From NCBI GenBank assembly GCA_023846275.1, contig JAIUJO010000144.1, positions 929,290-993,289 on the forward strand: DNA of 64,000 bases. Direction: 5' to 3'. The notes beneath the pieces are model-generated. The model was not told the DNA's origin. It was given only the letters and a program-made list of their open reading frames with translations, and made no database searches. Shown here piece after piece: positions 42,086-53,899 of this stretch (position 1 is the first letter of the stretch; each line of letters starts with the position of its first letter). This stretch comes from Vanilla planifolia (Eukaryota; Streptophyta; Magnoliopsida; Asparagales; Orchidaceae). Position numbers and translations under genes: made by a program.

Positions 42086-43111
42086 AAAATAAAGCATACC
42101 TGTGATCACCTCTGGTGACTCTGAAGCCTGCTGCCGAGTTAATGCAAATACTCTGGGCTGTCCCCCAGATGAACCAACCGGTTCTGTGATTCTCTGTTTC
42201 TTCCATATCGGGCAGTCGTACCTTTTGTGTACTGGCTGCTGACAGTGGTAGCAAATAATCCCCCCAGTCCGAGTACCTGTCTGCTGCACTGGCCTCTCGG
42301 AAATAGGCCGTGGCTGGACCACGCCCTCCTGGGTACCACGGTGACCTTTGTGTCTCTTGTCCTTTTTGTTATGTTGGGCATTTCTGAATTCCTTCCTCTT
42401 GTTGTGAGCCTCTCTCTGGGCCTCCATCCGGATGTCAATAAGTTCAACGGATCTCGCAGCCTCCACTAAGTCACGAAATCTGGCAAACTGGCTCACAACC
42501 AACTGACGCTGCAGCATAGGACGAAGTCCCTCCAAGAACATCTCACATCTGTGCTCCTCAGATGGTACCAGCTCTGCGGCATACCTCGCCAGATATGTGA
42601 ATCTCGATAAGTAGTCGTTCACTGACATCTGGCCCTACCTGAGGTGTATAAGGTCCCTCCTGGACTGAGACATGGCAGAAGCCGGAATGTAGCACTCCCT
42701 GATTGCCTCAACAAAGTCCTCCCATGCTATCTCACTGTTCTGGACCTCTCCAAACACAGTGCGCCGCTGGCCTCTCCACCAGGTAGCAGCCTCTCCCTCC
42801 AATACTAGAGCAGCAAGTACTACCCTCCTGTCGAGTGGACATCCCAAGGCATCAAACAGCTCAAGCATATGAGCCATCCAGTCATCTGCCACCGTTGGGT
42901 CAGCCGACCCACTGAAACTCCGCGGATGCAGCCGCATAAAGGCATCGATCCAACGATCCACGGCTGGCTCAACTGGCAATGCTGGGATCGTCTCCGGGGT
43001 AGAAGTAGCAGATACCGGTCTGCCTCTAGCTGCTCCACGAATGGAAAGTCTCCTGGTACCAGCCATACTGTCAAAAGCAACTAATCTGGCATTAGAGTCG
43101 TCATTTGGCAT
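42029..43111 (-). pseudogene. Gag pseudogene with zinc knuckle
   Basis: Two open frames of 158 and 199 codons lie in the same frame, separated by one TAG at 42,635-42,637 and a few codons. The start is ATG at 43,109-43,111, or more probably the ATG at 43,064-43,066 (MAGTRRLS). The gag core shows DDWMAHMLELFDALGCPLDR, EGEAATWWRGQRR and WEDFVEAIRECYIP, then MSVNDYLSRFTYLARYA and RCEMFLEGLRP. The zinc knuckle CYHCQQPVHKRYDC follows (C-x2-C-x4-H-x4-C complete, the usual Gly before His being Val). The end overlaps protease DTG. Gag forms the particle in which reverse transcription occurs. Confidence 0.92.
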
Positions 43112-43208
43112 TTGGCATACGGACTACCATAGTATAATAAAATGACCAAAAGTTCTCCCCACCTTGGGTTGAACTTCTATACATGTCTAGCCCCACTATC
43201 CTAACCTA

Positions 43209-43222
43209 GGGCTCTGATACCA
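43209..43222 (-). promoter_or_regulatory. Primer-binding site for initiator-Met tRNA
   Basis: The minus strand reads TGGTATCAGAGCCC four bases after the end of the 5' LTR. The first twelve bases are the standard plant primer site complementary to the 3' end of initiator methionine tRNA. It confirms the minus-strand orientation and the LTR boundary at 43,227. Confidence 0.95.
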
Positions 43223-43226
43223 CTCT

Positions 43227-46086
43227 TGTTACACCCCAGTTTTTTTTTAAAAGGAAATTTTTTTTTTTTTACATATAGACAGCTCAGATCGTCCCATACC
43301 AATCTTAGTAGCCTACGAAAAACATAGGATATAACACATCATTACACACCTACTTTCCTTAACTATGTGGATCCATCCCCCGGGCACACCGTCAAATCAG
43401 GTTCATGACTTCTGAATTAACTGATAAACTCGCGCAATGTTACTCCTACTAGACCCAATACTCCTAACCCATACCGATAGCAGAACCGATCTAATAGAAG
43501 TCTGAACCCCCAAGGTTAAGTTCCATTGTCATGTAATGACCTCACCATCAACAAAAAAATATATATCATCCACCGATATGAAATGGCGCTCCACACACCA
43601 CCATCAAGATAGAAAATAAGATAGTGTATAAAAATGTAACTCATATGAAAATTCACAATCCATCAATACCACATCATCCATACGAGTACATGAGTCAGAA
43701 TCACCCTCACATAATACAAGACATAATAATAACAGTCTCACTGAATACATCCAACAGCAACAATCAACTAACCAGAATGTCTCAGAAAATCACAGATCAG
43801 ATCTCCTCCACTAGCTTACTGATCACAATCCCACCTAAAGCTGGGTGGCGTCAAGTCTGCCGAGCCACTGGAAAATATGGATAATAAAGAATGAGTTACA
43901 CCCAGTAGGAAAGACAGCTAGTAAAACAAAACTCTCATGCAAGAGAAGGATAATAGCAAAAGTATAGAAATACAGCATAATAATGTAGGGTGGAAAGACA
44001 CTCTCAGTCCCAGACTCTGACCAACCACAGTCACCCCCAGTCACACCAGAGTAGCTCTCCTCTGTGCTCCCAGGCAGCATGCCAGCGGGACACGCCCATC
44101 TCTGCGCATGCATGGTACCTAGGCAAAGCATGCCAACGGGACACGCCCATCTCTGCGCACGCATCACAACGCCTAGCACCCGACACCGCAGCGTCTCTCG
44201 TTAATCAATCTTCTGGAGACTATAGACAGAACCAGTCACATAGATCTCTAGCCAACGTGAGACACCCCTGCCACCCTCAGGCACGTAGGCCTACACACTT
44301 GGCTAGCCACGGCAAGTCACCCCTGCCACAGCCACTCTCAGGCGCGCAGGCCTACACTCATGGACCAGAAGAGATCGACTCAGCCACCGTCCCATGAAGT
44401 CCTCTCCCAACAATTTCCATAGAAGCCACGCCCCTACAGTCATTGCCAAGCTCTAACACCAAGATTCGACAACATGTGTCCAGATACAACAAGGTGCATA
44501 CCAGTCCACATGTATACTATGGAAGCTAAGTCTGTACCGCACAGTTACCTACCACAGCTACCCTAAAACATCATATAGGGCCTATAGTATTCCGGTCCAA
44601 TATGCCAATCCATTAAATATGCTAATCCATGAAATATGCCAACACTGAGTAAACTGACTCAATCCATGTCATTGCCATCCAAGCAACACAAACTGTACCA
44701 AAATTCTGACTATTCTGGTAGCACCCAAGTGTCACACTTCCTTCCAACTAATCCAGCTGCACTGAATTTATGGATAATTTCCAACAGTTAATTTCAACTT
44801 AGCTACGTGATTTCTAAAAATCACCTTTTTCTCACTTCAGGAGATTTTTAAATTCAAAAAAATCAATTTCTGCCCTTTATCCATTTTCCGAAATTCGGAA
44901 TAAATTTCCGAATAAAAATTTAAATTCCACATATATCCTTTTTCCGAAAATTCGGATTAATTTCCGAATTTATTTTTCCTCCACGCCGTTCGTCCGTGCC
45001 GAATCCCGCTGAACCGGTTTTCCCAGCCGATTCGGAACCCTCGCGCTGAACCGCGACACCGCCGAACCCAATTTCTTAATAATCCGTTAATCGGTCGATG
45101 TTTAATTAATTAATTACTAATAAATATTATATAAACACCATTATTTACTTAAATAAATTCGTAATTAATCTAAATCCTTCTCCTTCCTCGGTCCGACGCC
45201 CGCGAACTCTAATCGACGCAATCGCCGACCAATCCAATCCTTCCGTCGATTTCGGCGAACGCGAACAAGGAGAAACAAAATCCGATGTTCGTACTATCCT
45301 AATGTTTCAATCATTAACTAAATTTTTCGGTGAAATGGGCAATTTTCCAGAAATCCAAAATTTGTAAAAAAACGCAGATTATCATTCAACTAAGTCTGAT
45401 TTTTAATCCACATGCTTGTGTTCATTAAGCAAAATATTCAATGCTTTTAATTTCTACTAAATAACTAATTTAATCTTAATTTCCTACCTTGCTCGCCGGC
45501 GATGGTGAAGCTCGCACGTGATCAACCGCAGCGCCTCGCCGAACGAAACCGGTACCAAAATGTTCGCCTCTGTCCCGCGAACCTCCGGTTACCAAAAACC
45601 CCTTGGAAGGCTGCCGGAATTTACCGCCGTTCGCAGCGAACACCTCGCCTCTAGCCGCCGTTCGAAACCCTAACAGCCGAACAGTTTAGGTTAAGGACCC
45701 GGCTTAAACCGGTAATAACCCGTTAAGACCCATTAAGCGCCGGTTGACCTTCCAAAAGCGCCGCTTAACACCCGATCAGCCGGTTATTCTCCACCGCTGA
45801 TCTCGCCCGTCCGATCGCTTATCCGCGGCTTATCTAAACGCACGCGCAAACGCACCTCGGCAAACCGCCCCGCCTTCGCTGAACCGCTCCGATCCGGTTC
45901 ACGCGCCGTAAAAACAAAATTCCGGTTTTTAAAAAATCTCGATGCTCCGAAAAATCCCCAGAAAATTTCAGAAATTCCAATAGCCTCTAATTGAGCTCCT
46001 GGCTCATCCTACTATCGATCTGAAATCATCCAAGCCACAATTGAATTATTGAAGATTAAACATATCATTTTTTATCGGGTATAACA
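43227..46086 (-). repeat. 5' LTR of the Tekay-like element
   Basis: The plus-strand ends are TGTTACACCCCAG and ATCGGGTATAACA. It differs from the 3' LTR by scattered substitutions and small indels, about 11 in the first 300 bases compared by eye, several at CpG sites. It carries an additional tandem copy of a 51-bp unit (44,076-44,126 and 44,127-44,177), which accounts for its greater length. It would hold the promoter for the element's transcript toward lower coordinates. Confidence 0.96.
44076..44177. repeat. 51-bp tandem duplication inside the 5' LTR
   Basis: Two adjacent units start AGCATGCCAGCGGGACACGC (44,076) and AGCATGCCAACGGGACACGC (44,127). The 3' LTR has a single copy near 36,728. 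The duplication (or loss from the other LTR) therefore happened after insertion, or the template jumped between LTR variants. Confidence 0.9.
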
Positions 46087-46091
46087 TCATA
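46087..46091. repeat. Target-site duplication TCATA, right copy
   Basis: Identical to the five bases at 35,867-35,871 before the left LTR; directly follows the right LTR end ATAACA. Confidence 0.95.
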
Positions 46092-48450
46092 TCTACGTTA
46101 ATGTTTTTTGAATCTAAATTATTGTCAAGATTTCCTAGTAAACTAAGCGTAGAAGTTATGGTCCAATGCAAGATAATGATGCTGATCTATTGAATTTTTT
46201 TATCTATGTGCCTAACTAATGTTTACTAAATTAAAGAAAATCAACAAAGATATCACGTTTCCATGGCAATATAGTCATGATGAAACCATTAATTTTTGTT
46301 TATGGTGCTATAAAAATTCACAATCTATTTTCATTCTTTTTCTTCAATGACTTTAATTATTGGATGCATTTTTATAGCTTAAGAATTCATTAGACGATCT
46401 AAATCAACAACAAGAAATAAAAATAGAAGAATTAGTCAATTATGTTGCTACTATACTCTATCATATGTAATAAGATAGAATACCAAACTAGACGTTAAGT
46501 TGATCCTCTCATCTATTTCCACGATGAAAATTATCCCCTAGATTTTTTGTAATTTTGGAATTTCCATATAAGGAACTTTTGGAGCCACCATAGCCTACAT
46601 AGGCTACAAGTTATTACACAATATATGCTTACCCCCCATCTTGGCTAGATGAAGGGCAACAATCACCCTACTTATACTATAATTTATTATGTTTTTTATT
46701 ATTATCATTTCAGATGGAAAAATATGTTTTCTATTTTAGAACTTATCTTATTACCTCACTTATTCCTTACAGATGGGCATAACATAATGACTGACTCCTA
46801 CATTGCTACAATAGCTTACTAGTAGTGCTAAAAGTATCCCCAAATGGCAAAACTATAATGTGAAAATTATTTTTGTTGAATTTTTACTCAATTCAAGTTT
46901 GCCATATTTACAATGAAGGGAAGACTACTATGGATTTGAGAACAAAATTTACTCTATAAAATGATTTATTATCGGACTATTGCATGTCCCTTTCTAAATG
47001 TTTTTGTTTACTTTTGTTGTACTATTATTTGATTGAGCAACCATGATGCAATATTATATAGGCTTTAGCAACAATTTTCTTAATAAGAAAATGCTAAAAG
47101 GATGAGGACTTAGCCTAGCAAGGATCAAGAAAATAAAAGAAAGATAGCCATATGCACATATGAATGTTGCGATTCACTCTAGGTACATTGGTGGATTCAT
47201 ATGGACATAACTTTTCTAGACCAATAATCTTTCCATATGAACACACTAAGGGGTCAAACTTATGACATTAGCTATGATACTACTTTCATCTTGGAAATTT
47301 ATGGAATTAAGCATCTAACGCTCATATTAACCTTATTCTTATATTATGCTTCTTAATTTGTTCTATCATATTAATCAAGCTAAATATTGTCTCTCCCATT
47401 CCAAATGATTTAGCCCTTAAATAGTAATGTTTATCCATGGAGTGATCCTTTTTTGATCTCCCTACTTTGGCATGATTGTACACTTTGAGAAATATTGATC
47501 AAGATTGGAATTCAATGTTAAAAAATTCATTTCTTGTAAGTGATATTTCATGATTAGTTGTTAGAACTAAACCAACCTCTTCCCATTGAAAGTTGTGCAC
47601 TTATAGTTTGTACATAATGATGTTTTAGGAATATTGGTTTATAGGAATATTGGTATTAAAATGTCATTTAGATTGCATTTAGTGAACTTATCATCTATCT
47701 TACATTAGAAAGATTTTTTTTCACTATAGTCTTCTATTATATATAATTATGCTGGAAAGTCTAAATCATCTTATTATATAGATTCCTCAGTCATAGATCA
47801 TCTTCAAGTTTAGTTAAGAAAAATAAAAAATTATTGGTCAATTGGTTTAATCTTTAGCTTAGTAGAACAACGTTCCGAAGCCCTTGACCAAGCGTTGCCA
47901 TCAAACCTTAAGGCATACAATAGGTAAAATATCTTTTTTTGTTACAAGTTTTAACAATTATGGTTTGAAAAACATGGAAGAAAATTACAAAATTTGAAAA
48001 GAACATCACATAGCATATATTTTAGAACAATTCTAGTGTTAATATGGTGGTAATTATTATAACATGTTAGGGTATTAATCATGGTGAGTACTAGTAATTA
48101 AAAACAATTAATCATTTGTCCAAGTGAAACATGAATTCAATAATTATAATAATAGGACATAAGAGGTTACCTTATCTTTGATTCAATTATCAAAACACAA
48201 GTTCATGCAAACCCTTATTTGATCTGAGGTATTATTATGGAATATAATTACAATATCCTTCTTAATAAAATCCTAAAAATAAAATCATGCATATATACCA
48301 AATATTTTGTTTGAACCCACACACATTTGTAGTTTAATTACATAGTCTTGAGGTACATCCTACCACGATCCATGTAGAGGAGTTCACTAATGAAAGTTCC
48401 TCCTCCTCAAATCTATGTAAACCTTCGTCACCTCCTCAAGATCATGGTTC
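46092..48450. other. Unassigned AT-rich sequence
   Basis: I see no gene, RNA gene or recognisable transposon domain. It continues the sequence interrupted by the Tekay-like element at 35,866. It probably contains unrecognised old repeats. Confidence 0.45.
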
Positions 48451-49930
48451 TAAAAATCTTGAGTTACAAAGTAACTATATGTAAAATTAGTTGAAAACAC
48501 TTATGAAAACAAAATTGAGAAGAGTATTGAGTGCAATGGAAAGTAGGACAACAAATTTGAGAAACATTTAGCAATAAAGTGAAAAGGGATCAAAAGTGAA
48601 TGAAAATGAAGTGATAAGGAATCAACAAACTGAAAGAAATGACATAGTGAAAGGAATATCTATCTAGCTACAATTGGAAAGTGATGTCATATAATTATTG
48701 GTAAATTAATGTGTTATCTAATCATTTGCACCTTACACTACTCACAAAATTAATGCACTGACAATCATCAAGTCAAACATTTGTTATGATCAAAATTAGA
48801 CCTCAACAAGACACAATGGAATAATGGAAATTTTGCTCCTACAAAGGTCATCCATTTTAAGGATAGGCTTCTGATTTTATAAAAGCACACAATGAATAAA
48901 AGAAAATAAAGAAAAAAATTTAAATTTGGTGATCAAAATCTATTTCAATATAGATTTCTAACAAACTACCATTTCATTTCTAAAAAAAATCTTTTTTTAT
49001 AAGCTATTTGCCAAAGTTATGTAAAAAATAATTTTAAAACAAATTTTCAAAGTGTTATCATTTAGGACCAAGAGTTGTGTGGTTAAAGCTATTGCTAAGT
49101 AGTTTTGTCAAAAAATCTATGTTTCTTGTTTCAAGCTAGCAAGGTTAGCTAAGGCTCTTGTAGTTTTGTTCATGGTCAACATGTCATGGTTTTTGTCATT
49201 ATGTTCTTGGTCAATGTGTTGCACATTGGCTCCATGAATTAATAGGAAGTCAGTAATGTCCAAGGTCATATTTGGATAGTCATGTCATTGATTAAGTTAG
49301 TAAGGCTAGTGCGATGTTCATGGCACTTCGAGTTAGATCTTGGTCAATATACCATAGAGAATGTAGTTGGGTAAGTTTTGCATTAATTGTCTAGGTTTTT
49401 TCGCAAGGCAATTGACCTTTACAACTATTGGTACGATCTGGATGGTTGCTACAACCTAATGGATCTAGGTATAGTCGTAGGTTATGCAAACTCATGCATG
49501 GGATTGAGCTTAAATTACCCATTCACTAATCTATTTCATTGTAGTGCAATCCATGTCAGTAATGAGTCTAATTGAGTCAAGTCAATGATGAGTGATAGAG
49601 GCAACAAAAAATGATGACATCAATAGAAATGGGCTAAATGGGCCATTTTTTGAAGCTTTTATTTATTCATGATGTTTATTTTGAGCATAAAATAAAGTTT
49701 TAGCTTCAATTTTGACTTAGCACAAGAGGAATCGATAACTTGATTGTCTAGAAATGTGGATACATGTCTTAATGGTCTTTCAACAAATAAAAGCATGACA
49801 AGTGTCCTCTTTAGCTCCTCTGAAGTAGAAGGGTTTATTTCCTAATGAGTTACCTAATCTAGATTAGTTCCCATAAATCTATAATGTGTCAACGTTTGAT
49901 CTCTATGACTCTTCCATTACGATCAAATAT
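48450..49930 (-). repeat. 3' LTR of the 48.5-55.4 kb gypsy element
   Basis: Aligns by eye with 53,900-55,400. Examples are GACACAATGGAATAATGGAA (48,808) with GACATAATGGGAAAAGTGGAA (54,247), a run around 49,085 with 54,430, and the GTCAATGATG...GGGCCATTTTTTG block at 49,581-49,652 with GTCAATGGTG...GGCCATTTTTGGG at 55,008-55,056. The two copies are highly diverged, so the insertion is old. Confidence 0.6.
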
Positions 49931-50119
49931 CCTTATTTTCTTGTTAACCATTCCAATGAAAAACATACTTTTGATATCACTGACTTTTTGGTTTGCTTAG
50001 TATTTTCATCCATTAATCCTTCAATCTTCTTACTCTTCTTACCATGATAAGTTAGTAAGCACTCAAGTAAGTGGTCACACTCAATGTATGTGGTTTTGGA
50101 CTCAAACAACTCACTAGAA

Positions 50120-50800
50120 ATCATGATCAACTCCTTGTGTGAGCTACAAAATTTGTGATATTGAAGGTATTACTAATGTCGTAATCATCTGGTAGCTCCA
50201 CGATGTAGTCATTTGATCCAACCATTTTTTAGACTTGGAAAGGACGGCCTACACTTTCATGTAACTTCTACAAAGTTCATAAAAGAAAAGATTTAGACTT
50301 TGTTCTCATCATCAAGAATTCTCCTTCTAAGAATTCTTTAAGCTTGTGGTGTGCATATGCTAATTTGTTGTACTGCTTATTAGAAATCATTATTATTTTC
50401 TTAATATGCTCATGAACCTACCATATATGCAAACCTTTATGTTTGTGCTTGAAACATTCATATTCATTATTGGATTGAAAGGGGCTCAATATTAGGGACA
50501 TATTAATAGAACTATTATAGGCTTCTTGGCTTGTGGTAAAGAATGGTCTAAATTATTTATGTTCTCTCCTACCAACACCATAATTGATTTCCTAGACTAT
50601 GATTTTTGAACATGATTTGATAAAAATCTAGGGCCGACAGAAAAATGAGAATTATAATTTTATCACAAATGATGAAAAATGGTTTTCTAGAAATACCTAG
50701 TGAAACAAATATCCTTATCAGTGATTGTGGTCTTGAGCAACTCATTAGACATAAACACTTTGCTAAGTATACTGTGGAGGTTGAAGAATACATTTTTGGG
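50120..50800 (-). pseudogene. Gypsy integrase pseudogene, N-terminally deleted
   Basis: The core begins near 50,730 with TTITDKDICFTRYF (second catalytic Asp block, consensus I-V-S-D-R-D-x-K-F-x-S-x-F-W), followed by AYNSSINMSLILSPFQ near 50,500 (A-Y-N-x-S-x-x-x-S-x-x-x-S-P-F). The C-terminal part has KQYNKLAYAHHKLKEFLEGE and YIVELPDDYDISNTFNITN near 50,190 (V-E-L-P-D-D-Y-x-I-S-x-x-F-N-V). The last is typical of plant gypsy integrases lacking a long chromodomain tail. The zinc finger and first Asp are absent. Confidence 0.72.
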
Positions 50801-50829
50801 TTATAGCTTATTGGCTTTCACAAGTATTT

Positions 50830-51700
50830 TCTTAGTTGTAAGTGTCCCTTCAAAATTTCTCTTCCTAAAATGATCACCTATTGGGTAAGTGATGATAGTA
50901 AAATTATTAATGAATTTTCTTTACAAGCTTGATAGGACATGAAAACACTTAAAATCATGGATTGATTAAGGGGTTGGTTAATCAATTACAACCTTAATCT
51001 TGTCATAGTAAGATGATACGTCATCTTTTAGGGTTTGAAGTCCAAAGTGTTCGCATGATAGGAAACAAATATTCACATTTTATGTTGTGTAGAGTTGCTC
51101 TCCCTAAGCATGCTACAAACCTTTTTTTAAGGTGTTCTAATTTATTTTTAATGGTACATTTAAACTTCAATATTTCATTAAAGTAAGCTATCACACACTT
51201 TCCTAATTAGGATATTTGGGTGATTATTCTTATATATGTGCTTAGTCTAGTAAATATGGTGAAGGTAGTGATTAATTGCTTGTATAGTCTATCCCTTGTT
51301 TCGAAAGTAGTTTTCACTTATTCCTTAATTAGATTCTACATTGGCGCTTTCTACTTTCTAAACTGATTTTGGATAAACTATTGGCTCCATTAGCTTAAAT
51401 GGGACAAGGAACCTACACTTCATGTCATTTTTCTAAATCATCTATTATCGAAAAAAATTCTTGTTGAACCATCTTTGTTTAGGGCAAGAGGGACAGGAAC
51501 AACACATGGATCTTAGCTTTCTCCAAAGAATAATTTGTCTGATACGACATGCACTTGTTTGGTGACATGTTAATGTTTATAAGGATTCACCTTATAATAT
51601 GTCAAATTTAGTAAACTAGCTCCTAGTATAAAATCTATAGCATATTGGAGGTCATCAAGAGGTGGAAAACGTTGGAGTTCATTTGTAAAACTTTTAGGAA
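50830..51700 (-). pseudogene. Gypsy reverse transcriptase pseudogene
   Basis: Near 51,680 the minus strand reads FPPLDDLQYAIDFILGASLL followed by NLTYYKVNP, matching the entry to plant gypsy RT (L-P-P-x-R-x-I-x-H-x-I-D-L-x-P-G-A-x-L-P-N). Further on come DPCVVPVPLALNKDGSTRIF (cf. S-P-x-x-V-P-x-L-L-x-x-K-K-D-G-S) and, near 51,020-50,900, DKIKVVID and CFHVLSSL, stop, RKFINNFTIITYPI (cf. V-R-S-F-H-G-L-A-T-F-Y-R-R-F-I). The catalytic Y-x-D-D box could not be read. There are many stops and shifts. Confidence 0.7.
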
Positions 51701-52679
51701 AGCTAAATAAAAAGGTTGCTACAATGTGAGGTATTTTTAAATAATGTACTATTGTTGTATAAATGAAGTTCTATTAATAAATTCTTATTTAGTTTACCAT
51801 GAGACATAGATAGTATTAATTTATTTAGGGTGTTTGTTGGTTTTTGATAGGTTGTACATGATAATTAGGTTTTGATGGGCATAAATTAAATTTCTAGTCA
51901 TGATGTGTAAACGTGTAAGTGTTGGCTTTGCTTGCAATAATTGTATCATGGCCATAAAGCCATGGTCATAATAAGATGATACTTCATATTGCCGTAGGAA
52001 CATAGCATAAAATATCTTCCAAACTGTTGGCCTAATTTAATTAGTATAGCTCATTTTTTCTTGGCATGCATTGGTATTTTTTTAATAAATGACATAATGC
52101 ATGTGTTTGGGCAGTGAATGATCCAAAGTCTAAGGAATGCTACACCATTTGTAGAAATTGCATTGATGCTACAACCACTTTATATGATGATCTTACAAAC
52201 ATTTTCTCTAAGCTTGACAAAGATATGAAAAATAATGGTATGTCTTCAATCTTCACTTCTGTTTTGTTCATTGAAGGTGCTTATCATGACTATAATGGCC
52301 TCATGCTATCAAAGTTTTTCTCTCAATCCTCCTTGGAGTATTAATTAGCTAAGATATGGAAGCATAATCTTTGATCTCTTATTCTACATTGGTGTTCAGT
52401 TCACCATAATTGCCTTCCTTGTTATAGCTTACTTGCTATTTTTTTGTATTGGGCTATCATGTAACTTGACTTTTTGCATCAGAACAAGTTACCTTTTGGG
52501 TGATCGATTAATAGCTTGGTTGGGTTTCATTGTAAGTTTAGGGAAATAGATAGCTCAGAGTGGAATATTTTGGTACACTAATTATGGACCATCTAGGATT
52601 GGTGAGCTCAAAGTTTAACATTGTTGATGCTTCAACTTTTTTATTAGATAAATGTTTCTAAGTTTCAGTCAATGCCAAT

Positions 52680-52900
52680 ACTATAGGCCTCTTCTAAAGT
52701 GTAAATGATTTGCAATAAAAGTTCTCGCTACATATAACTTTAAGCTCAACTCAGAATAAAAAAGAGGTGACCAAAGAGTCTTCATTAACACCGCAAAACA
52801 AATGTATTCATCAAAATGAGTAATGTACTCATTACATAGTTTCCTTTTTTTATTACGCATGTCATTGGTCAAGTAATTCTTTTATAAGAGGCACATGTGT
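52680..52900 (-). pseudogene. Gypsy gag pseudogene
   Basis: The minus-strand reading LCNEYITHFDEYICFAVL then LKLYVARTF fits the plant gypsy gag pattern (V-x-E-Y-x-x-K-F-D-E-x-x-x-R-C). It lies upstream of RT at the right distance. The zinc knuckle and protease between 52,680 and 51,700 were not found. Confidence 0.45.
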
Positions 52901-53899
52901 TTTGATGAGTGGTGATTTGCTTTCTTGAGAGTGGATTTCTATGATATTATAGATTGTTGACTTTATTTTGCCAAATTCATTTTTGCAAACAACTCCTTTT
53001 GTTTTTCATTAAGTTTAAACCATTGCAAACAACAGTCCAAGGAAAGTTTCCATGTTATATATTCCTAAAGGTTTATGATGCCTCCAAGGATGAGAATGTC
53101 ACATTTTACAGACTTCATGTGTTTATTATCATCATTTTCTTTGTATCAACCAAATAAAGGTTTGTTGATTATAAGAGGTACTTGATTAGACTGAATGAAA
53201 ATATTAGGTCTAAAAAAGTGGGCTCATTCAGAGATTGTTGTACTTTGATGATCCTAAAACCATATTTCACTAGCTTGTCTTCCAATGTTTGTAGTCAAGT
53301 TGAAAGATCTTGGAGGGTCACTTGTGGTTAGTTGTTGTGTGGGTGCTCCATGTTATAAGCTTTACATGATATCATTTGTTTAAATTACGCCCATTAGAAA
53401 AAAGAAAAGAAAACTCCTTCGTTTCGGCTTTGTCACTTTATTTTTTTTAAAATTCGGTGTTGATAAAGAAAAATTCAAAAGAATGTTTAGTTTACAATGA
53501 CATTGGTATCAACATTGTAACCACTGGTATGATCGAGCTCTAAAGCAAGATATGATGCTTAACTAATGCTAAAAATTATAATGACCATGTAGAGATTAGA
53601 CTACATATACTAAGTATAAAGAAAATGATAAGATGAGAAAGTGAATCCTAGAAAGGAAACACACATGAGACAGCTATCCAAGGCAACTTTTGTCAAAAGT
53701 AACCAAGAAAAACATGGATTTCATTCCTTATGTTAAGCCTACAACGAATTCAATGACAGAAAGAAAGGGTATTTGGTAAGGGGTTTGACAAAAGCAAATT
53801 TGCTATATGAAAAGAACAACATAAATGTCACATGCTGCAGACTAAAAGCCTTCAGAGAAATTAATAAGAATTATGGAAAAGATAGAGCAATGAAGTAAC

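Larger units (their letters stand above)
35872..46086 (-). mobile_element. Tekay/Del-like Ty3/gypsy chromovirus, minus strand, defective
   Basis: A structurally complete 10,215-bp LTR retrotransposon. The LTRs (2,819 and 2,860 bp) begin TGTTA and end TAACA. On the minus strand the 5' LTR is followed by an initiator-Met tRNA primer site. Then come gag, protease, RT, RNase H, integrase with a GPY motif and a C-terminal chromodomain-like segment, and a polypurine tract before the 3' LTR. The integrase zinc-finger residues and terminal chromodomain point to the Tekay/Del branch of plant chromoviruses, and the long LTRs fit that. The 4,536-bp internal region has four in-frame stops (42,635; 40,480; 40,234; 39,832) and shifts near 42,040, 41,245, 41,010, 40,785 and 39,000, with frame also changing between 40,756 and 40,665. 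It cannot encode working proteins. LTR differences of roughly 3-4% in the part I compared indicate a fairly recent insertion. Confidence 0.96.

Noticed and set aside
42227..43084. Overlapping frames opposite and alongside gag
   Set aside because: Gag has clear domain motifs; the other frames are by-products of its GC-richer composition.
47840..47900. Possible tRNA-like stretch with a GTTCCGA string
   Set aside because: No cloverleaf can be folded, and the B-box and acceptor stem do not match.
52114..52344. Open frame of 76 codons on the plus strand
   Set aside because: No recognisable domain and it lies antisense within the old gypsy relic between gag and RT.
53500..53545. TGGTATCA and TGGTATGATCGAGCTC strings resembling a plus-strand initiator-Met primer site
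   Set aside because: The surrounding element reads on the minus strand, no plus-strand LTR end adjoins, and the match is interrupted. It might mark another unrecognised element.
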